Source: Mycteria americana
Lineage: Eukaryota; Chordata; Aves; Ciconiiformes; Ciconiidae
Assembly: GCF_035582795.1 (NCBI RefSeq)
Contig: NC_134368.1
Coordinates: 7,417,501 to 7,481,500 of the forward strand
Length of the DNA: 64,000 nucleotides
Direction of reading: 5' to 3'
Part shown: piece after piece, positions 56,822 through 64,000 of the stretch
How positions within the stretch are numbered: the stretch's first letter is position 1
Layout: each line of letters starts with the position of its first letter
The notes under the pieces: model-generated
What the model was told of the DNA's origin: nothing
What the model saw: the letters and a program-made list of their open reading frames with translations, nothing else
The model's database searches: none
Program-made: the position numbers and the translations under genes

Positions 56822-59800
56822 AACTCCTAAATGTGTCCATCCCTGTGTTTGAGCGAAAGTTTGCCATCTTGGCTGCTGTGTGAGGATGATATGGAAACAC
56901 TAGTTATTTATGGGCAAAATAAGGGCTGTTCTATTTGTGTTGTAGTAGTACAATGTTCTAAATGTTTGGGCAGCCCAAACACTGCTGGTGGCATGGTAAC
57001 TAGATGAGCAAAACTTGGATGGCTTGGGATGTGGACGGCACCATGCTGGTATATTTGTAACAGTAGGTTACCATCCAGAAAACACCTGTGTGATTAAAAA
57101 TACTCAAGAGAATGGATATGCAGGCATTTCTGGAGGTAACCTGAGTCCCGGCCAGTACTACTGAGAATCTCTGAAAGTCTTTCCATTTGTTTCAGTGGCT
57201 GCTGTACAAAATGTGAGAGTTAATTTTACAGGTAAATGGCTGTAGGACCAGGCCCCTCAGGAGGAAAATAGCATCGCCAAATCATCAGAACTCAAGACGT
57301 TATGAGGGGCCCTCCCAGGTCCTGGTGCCAGCTCTGATGCTGATCCCCAGGCTATAACCTAGATGCTATTAGGGATATTGCCACATCTGAGTTAGCCTGT
57401 GCTCTGTGATGGTCAGATCACTGTGCTAGCAGATTCGGAGAAGGAATAGAAGGATATAATAGCCAGGGCTGGCTGTGACTGTACTGGTAAGTGGAGACAG
57501 AAGGAGGTTTGGTGGTGGTGCAGCTGCTCCCCTGGAATATGACAGAGATTGCTAAAGAGGAGCTACCAGTTAAGTTGCTTTAATATTCCCCTGAGAATCA
57601 GGAAACTTCACAATATGGGAAGCTTCATCCTTTCCTGTCTCATTTAATGGTAAACTTGAATAATGAAAACCAAAACCAAACCCCAAATCCTATGTAATGT
57701 AATGATATAAATAAATACAGTTATTAAGTTCCACATATTAACTCCTGGTGATAGGGAGGGTTTCTCCCCTCCTTCTTGACTTTGTTCTCTTGATTCAGTT
57801 TAACATCCCCTTACACTGCATCAGTAGGAGCAAATAACCTCAGTTATTTGTCTTTGCTGCAAAAGAAACAATTGCAGCATTTATAGTCGCTCTTATGGAT
57901 CTTCCCCAGTGCGCTTCCACACACTTTCGTTGCCCTTCTCCTTTCCCGTTCTGCCTCCACCGTGTCCCTTTTGACAAAGAATGACTAGAAGCACATGTAG
58001 CGGTCCAGACTGGGGATTGCTGCTGCTGATGTGCCTAATAGGATTGTAAGATTTTCAGCATTAATCCTTATCCTATTCTTTAGGAAGACTAACCTTTTAC
58101 TTAGATTTTTGCCTCCTGTTGCACAGTTAGTTGACTCTTCAGTGATTTCTTTACAGCTGCTGTTTTGTCCTTTTTCAAGGCGATTGTAATTGATGTAGAC
58201 CTCCAGCATGGAGCAGCGTAAGAATTGTTAGACTGTTGCGGTTATTTGTTTAGTGCTGCAAGTATGCTTTTCTTAACTCGCTGATGAATGTCACTACTTC
58301 CTTGCCTTTCCCTATACCCTGAGGGTATGTGTTTGTTTTAGCCCAGACTGTAGGAACACATCTCTGTAGCTTTAAACGTAGCAACTACTACATCAAGCTC
58401 TGGAAGTCCCTGGTTTGCTGATAAGGATGTCTGCTTCTGCTTTTGCACAGAGGGTAAAAGAGCCAAGGCTTTCCAGGGTACACAGCTCATTCAAAGGAGC
58501 TTTGGAAGATGGAAATGGGTGGGGAGTAGGTTGACTCTGTATCTGTAGCCTGGTTTCCTAAGGAAATGAGGCTTAAGCAGTCTGTTTTTTCCACTGCTGC
58601 TAACTTTTGGATCTGCCTGTGTGCAGGTATTTGTCTCCAGAACCCTGAATATGCTTTACAGAAATGCCTGAACATCTTTTGTCTTCCATTTGTAGGGTGT
58701 ACGCAAAGGCTAAGTGACTCTAAGCCACAGCAGTGACAAGACTGGGATCCAACATTCCTTAAAAGAGTTTTCAGTCTGGTAAACCATAGCAATAATAAAT
58801 GTCCATATATGCACACAACACACTACAAGGCAAATCAGTGAAACTCTCAATCTCCAATTTAGGGAGAGCACATCACCTTATTAACTGTCCCTTGCTCTGC
58901 ATATGCAAAAGTATTGCACAGTTTCTTTCCCTTACAGGAATTTTTTTTACAAGTGTTTATTGTCTGCAACTAATTCTTTTCTAGTGATCCTGTAAACTGT
59001 TTGCTGCTTCAGGATCCAGTTAATTTCTGTTACCAGCACAAACTGAGGAAATGAATATCAATCATTCAGTGATTATTTGCAGGAAATAAAAGCGTGAGAT
59101 AGCAGCCAGCCCGGGCCAAGAAGGAAGGACAGAAATGTGGTACTTTTTATAAGTAGAGACAAAAATGTTATTCATGTGCTCAGCTGTTAGTTTCTGAATA
59201 TTGTGGAGCTTTCTTCCTTTTGTGAGCTCTACCTTCTTTGGATTAGGTCCTGCTACTGTTGAACACAGAGGGAATATTTGTTATTAGCTTCAGTGAGAAC
59301 AGGATCAAGCTATTGTCTGTGTGTTCCTCCTTGCTTTAACCAGTGTTGCTGTTTGTTAAGATATTGCAAGGGACAAAAACGCGTTTGGTTTCCCAGAATC
59401 TTTCTGAGCATTTCTATCTAATCCCTGCATATAGCACAGCCCCTGTGGGTGAAATAGGTTCGGAGCTGGCTGTTTCCAGCAAAGCTTTTTGAAGCCAGTG
59501 TGAAGCCTCTGTAAAATACTGAATCTCCTCACTCAGTAGCTGCTTTTCTGAAGTCTGCATTGTGCTTCAGGTTTTGCTAAGCTATGCTACAGTAAGTATG
59601 ATGAATAGCAGGCAAATTGTTCTTGGTCACTGCTTTGGAAATCAAGATGTGTGCTGGCTCACCCCATTCTTTCACAAATACCTTCTTGAACTACGGGAAG
59701 TGCGATGGTACATCATATCCCAGAGTGTTAATTTTTAATATCTTATGCACATAATGGACTCAACTGTAATTATGAGTCCCACGGCACACAATTGCTACTG

Positions 59801-60598
59801 GCAGGATGGAAAAGATGACTGCGGGTCCATGTGGCTCCACAACTAGGGACTGAAACATTGATCATTTCCATTCCCAAGAGAAGCAGAAACAGCTGTATGA
59901 ATTTAAAGCAAAAGCTCCAGAGGAAAGAAGGGTAGTTGCAAGCCAATAAACATTCCCCTGCAATCTATTAAATTCAGACTTTGCAGCATCATCCTACTGC
60001 ATTGAATAAAACTGACTGAAACCTGGGCAGGGCAAAGTGGTTTTGACAAGCCTATGCTTATGTCCAGAATAATTGAAGTGAATAAGCAGCTAGGCAGTGA
60101 TGCAGAGAGGAGTTAGTATAAAAAATTCTCAAGGTTTTTTTCTCAGTAGTGCTATTTTTAATTTACAGATCCTTATTTCTTTCTTACATGAAATCTTGAA
60201 GCTGACAGCATCCCTTTCAGACTTGAAAATGAAAGGAAACTGTCTGAAAGAACAGTAGAGCTGGGATTTTTAGGCCTGATCCTGTTGGCATATCTTGGTG
60301 GGCAAATTCCTCCTCCTTTGATGAGCCCGAATTGACTTTACCGAACAGTGCAGGGCTCTTCCCTTTAGCAGATTTAATGTCGGATAAGGCCCCAGCATTC
60401 AAACTCTTGTGCCAGTAGAACTTGGATGCTGTTTTATCCTCTGCTAGCTTTTCAGAGTATTGAATAGAGGTGGAAGCGATTTTAGACAAATGATGCTCAT
60501 TTTGTCCTGCCTCTGAAAGCAATACCCCTATGTTCCTGGTGTCACAGTAGATTATTTTGAAATCAGGTTTTTAATTTCCTTTTGAAAGTGCGGTGGCC

Positions 60599-60640
60599 TT
60601 TTTTTGTTTTTTGTTTGGTTGGTTTGTTTTGTTTTGTGCA
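60599..60640 (+). repeat. T/G-rich low-complexity tract
   Basis: A run of T blocks broken by single or paired G (TTTGTTTGGTTGGTTTG). Similar tracts occur at 1688, 2935 and 9773. Confidence 0.85.
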
Positions 60641-60908
60641 TAACTCATAAGGTACAGCTACACAAACCATTGCAAAAGGAAAGTCAGCCTGAATCTCTGC
60701 TCTTCATTCATGTCACTGGCAATAGTTTCTCTGAATTCAGTGATGCAAAATCACTTCTGTACTGTACTTAGTGCACTCAAGCTTAAATGAAATCCTAACA
60801 CTTTTTGCTAGTGCAAGAAACACATTTAGCAGACAGGGGAAAAAAAAAATCTTTCTTTGTGACAGGAAATAAATTTAATCCATTTGTTGTTTGTTTGTTT
60901 TTTTCCAG

Positions 60909-60981
60909 GCTCATATTTGGCACTCTTTACCCCGCATATTATTCTTACAAAGCCGTGAAATCAAAGGACATCAAAGAATAT
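60909..60981 (+). CDS. REEP1: REEP1 exon 2
   Basis: This exon is 73 bp. Its first base completes the Val codon begun in exon 1, and 24 codons follow: [20 protein letters not shown] then IKEY. The acceptor is TTTTTTTCCAG and the donor GTGAGT, phase 0. The stretch is the first half of the TB2/DP1/HVA22 domain, whose hydrophobic hairpins insert into the ER membrane. The residues agree with human REEP1 as I recall it. The next expected segment (VKWMMYW...) is beyond the window. Confidence 0.97.
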
Positions 60982-63900
60982 GTGAGTAATGACGTTTGTG
61001 GCTGTGCTGCAGGGTTTATTTTCTAAGATTCCTCCTCACCACATTGTAAAGGTGTTGCCTGTATTCTGGGAAAGCTTGTAAACCAGTGCAAGGGGAAGAC
61101 TGGCCTGAAGGTGGACTGGCTGATTGCTAGGCACAAGTCTCAAATAAGGACACTTGGGTTTGTGCTTCTGGCTCCTCTGCAGAGTTGATGTGTTCTTTGA
61201 CAAATGTATGCTATTTCTCTGGTGGTGCAAGCTATATACGGCCGACTTAAAAGGTGTTTGGCATCCAGAGCTTTGCATGTTTTCCTTTGTTTCTGAAGAG
61301 CAGAATAAATCAAAGCCTTTTCAAAAAGCCTTGAAGCTTTAGCTGCTCATTCAAAACAAGGATCAGAGGAGGCAACTCGAAGCACATATGACTGAATCCT
61401 CAGATAGAAACTTCTTTCCTTGTGGAGCAACCTATTTACAGGCAGGTCCGGCAATCTTTTGCTGAAAAATGATCCCTGGGCCCCAGTTTCTAAAGGCATA
61501 TGGGGCCATCATGGAAAGTGAAATGTGGGAGATTCAAAACCACTTGCATGCTGTTGGGGTCCTGTAGGATTTGCTCACAACCTGAGCTCTGTTAACTTCA
61601 CTGAACCTGGCTCAGCTTCCAGATCTTGACTCTTCAATCCTCTCAAGATCCCAGGGATAACAAGCCCATTTTCTCCTCTGGGTTAACAGCATAGATGGCT
61701 ATCCCATTAAGTCCTTAGTGCAAGCTCAAACTGGGACTCACTGTGGCTGCTGAGATTTTTCCTACCAGTCCCCTCCTTCAGATAACGGTTTCGGATATTT
61801 TGAGAACAATAAGTGTTACAGAACACATCAGATACTTAAGGCAAAATGTCCCTGCAGCCCTTGCACAGCTGTGCTTCTCAAGGTTTGTACACCCTTTGCC
61901 TGGAAATGCTGAAGACGTGCGCTAGCATCCCCAAGCAGTGTCTGCCACTGATACTTAACACTTCCATAGTCCTTTTCTGGAAAATATTTTGTTGAAGAGT
62001 CCAATTCCTGTTGGAAATTCAATTGCAAAAGAGGAACTCGCATCAGACACATGGAGTCGTGACCCAAACGTGGGAACAGCTGATCTAAGACCTGGTCTGC
62101 ACTTACAATTGTTTTTCAGTTGCACACACCAGTTGTGGCAATATGCCCATTAGGGTCTGATTTTTTTTTTTTTTTTTTTTTTTTAAAGTAGGAATTTACA
62201 CTGACACAGGACAAACCTTCATTTATTAGTTAAAACTGATGTCACTGTAGTTTATTTTTATTCTGCTTGGTAATAGTCGTTTTGATAAATGGTGTTTTAG
62301 GCTGATCCAAGCCCATCCACACCAGGTCTGGGTTTGTGTTTAAAAGTTTTGCTGGCAGTAATGTCTAACTGACAGAACCGTGCTGGCAGTGAGGCTTTGA
62401 GGGAGTTGCAGTTATGTAAAAAGTCTGGCAGAAGCTGCCCTGGGAAGACAATGCTCTCAGGCATTTGGCAGTGCCATTCTACTGCTGTAACACTAAATAT
62501 AAATATACATATAAATCCCAGGGGAGCAGTTATATAGCTGGGTGACAGGTGCTCAGGGAATAATTTCAGTACCTGCAGGGAGATGGAGAGACACTACAGA
62601 TACTGTCCCCACTGCATCGGGGAGAAGATGGAGCAAGCCATTTCAGAGCTGGTGACATCCAGATTTATTGCCACCTCCATCCTCCCTTCCCCAGAGTAGC
62701 ACCTGGTGTAGGTATCCTTCTGCCTTCTTTCCACCCTTCCCTTATTCTGTTGCAATTATCCCAGCCTTAGGTAACACGGTCCCATTAATGGATTTTCATG
62801 GATTTTTATTTCCTTAAGCTTTCTAACATTCCAGCAAAGCTGCTTAGGGATCTCCATTTTCAAAGATAGCTAATTAGACAACAATTTTCAGTTAAATTAA
62901 CAACTTTCATCTTACCATCTCCTTTCCTTTGGAGAGACAGATTCTTAAAGCTGTTTGAACTTTAAGTTCTACAATTTTACAATGGAAAAAAATATTGAGG
63001 GAGAATAAAAGGTTTCTCTCTCACCTCCAGTACTTGGAAATTATTCCTTACATCATCTCTGTGGTGACAGCGCCGCAGAAGAGGAGCACCACATCACTTG
63101 ATAAAATCACTGGAAGTGCTGATGGCGTGTGACAAATACGTTGTTTCTTTCCAGCCCAAGAAGGACCAATATTGCATACATCAGAATAGTTTAGCTGTGC
63201 TTTTAAATGCCATTTAGCACTCAGTGACAAAAATCCCCAGATTCCTGAATTACTCAAGATACTACAGTTTGCCTGACCAAGTCACGGTCCCCAAAGACTC
63301 TTTCTGTGTCTGTTGCTATCACTGCAAAGGAGACCATTCATAAACCACCCACCAAGCAGTCCCCCACAGCGGAGTTACCATAGTTGAACACAGTGACAGC
63401 ACAGCACATGCTTTCACTACCAGTGTGAGGTAAAATGCTCTCACCTAAGCCCCAGCTAAGGGATTTAAGCTAACACACTTGCCTTTGTCACTGCAACGGG
63501 CTCAGGGTGTGGATGTGAGGAGGCACCGCCACTCAAGTGATGCACACTAATTCAGTAAGCTGCGGTGAGTTGATTGTGCTCCAGAGCCCTCGATCATGGG
63601 ATGGGCAGTTACCTCTTTATCTCTTCCTGGCTAGTTTCCCCTGCCTGTGGGTATTATGTAAGTAATTACATTTTGTCTTATTTGCAGTTTGGCCAACACC
63701 CTAGTATTAACCTGTGTTATTGAGGTGAGCCAAGTGAGATATTTAATGCCCTGTGATAGGGCTGTGGTCCTCCGCTGGCCAGTGGAGCTTCTTCTGTAGG
63801 CACAGAGTCAGACTGCTCTTCTTTTCATGACACCAGTCCCAAAGGCCACAATCTTCCTTCCCCATGGCTTGTGTGGAAATATGACGTGTGTTATGTGCTG

Positions 63901-64000
63901 AGGTGGGGGAAGCTCTGGCATCTTCAAGTCCATAGTAATTGTTAACACACGGGGCAGGGGGAAAGAACCTTTTTTTCTGTGAGAGTTATTCTGTGCACTT
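60982..64000 (+). other. REEP1: REEP1 intron 2, partial
   Basis: No further REEP1 exon is visible. It contains a T24 run at 62161-62184 and otherwise unique sequence. Confidence 0.8.
62161..62184 (+). repeat. T24 homopolymer
   Basis: Twenty-four consecutive T followed by AAAG. It could be the poly-A end of a minus-strand retroposed sequence, but the flanks show no recognisable element. Confidence 0.9.

Larger units (their letters stand above)
34585..60908 (+). other. REEP1: REEP1 intron 1, 26.3 kb
   Basis: Bounded by GTGAGT and TTTTTTTCCAG. Apart from the listed repeats I see no other gene. No sequence resembling another REEP1 exon was seen. It holds fossil MIR, CR1/L3-like, hAT-like, CR1 and ERVL LTR copies, consistent with long-standing intronic DNA. 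Confidence 0.88.

Noticed and set aside
60217-60522. 101-codon minus-strand frame in REEP1 intron 1
   Set aside because: Protein-like composition but no recognisable family, and no evidence for a promoter or splice context.

Overview
The window is vertebrate nuclear DNA, almost certainly from a bird. It has large introns, CpG-island promoters and CR1 retrotransposon copies with the avian 3' tail. It also carries a solo ERVL-type LTR of a kind I know from neoavian genomes. No prokaryotic features, CRISPR arrays or RNA genes are visible.

Left third (1-16.2 kb, minus strand): the 5' half of KDM3A (JMJD1A), the H3K9me1/2 histone demethylase. Ten coding exons (numbered 2-11, assuming one noncoding exon 1) can be placed to the base. 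Splice phases agree at every junction, giving 584 codons plus 2 bases. The known KDM3A zinc finger and the catalytic JmjC domain lie beyond the left edge. Intron 3 has a GC-AG boundary. A two-codon upstream ORF ends one base before the KDM3A start codon.

Centre-left (16.2-17.6 kb): a CpG island with the KDM3A promoter (two CCAAT boxes around a GC box, and a candidate noncoding exon 1). About 0.5 kb farther upstream are three diverged tandem units, each with a CACCTG E-box and an NRF1-type palindrome. These are followed by a YY1-like element next to a minus-strand splice donor, which suggests a second upstream start.

Middle (17.6-34 kb): intergenic DNA with no recognisable protein gene. It holds fossil repeats and one exon-like 117-bp block at 33.05 kb.

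Right half (34-64 kb, plus strand): the first two coding exons of REEP1, an ER-shaping hairpin protein linked in humans to hereditary spastic paraplegia (SPG31). Exon 1 (MVSWIISRLV plus two bases) sits in a CpG island. Exon 2 lies 26.3 kb downstream and splices in phase. Intron 1 holds a solo LTR, an old CR1, fossil MIR-like SINEs, a hAT-like relic and ancient amniote CR1/L3-type fragments. The remaining REEP1 exons lie past the right edge.

KDM3A and REEP1 are divergent neighbours, as in the human genome, with about 18 kb between start codons. They are not known to act in one pathway; the arrangement is conserved synteny. The many open frames of 60-375 codons elsewhere look like chance or CpG-island shadows.
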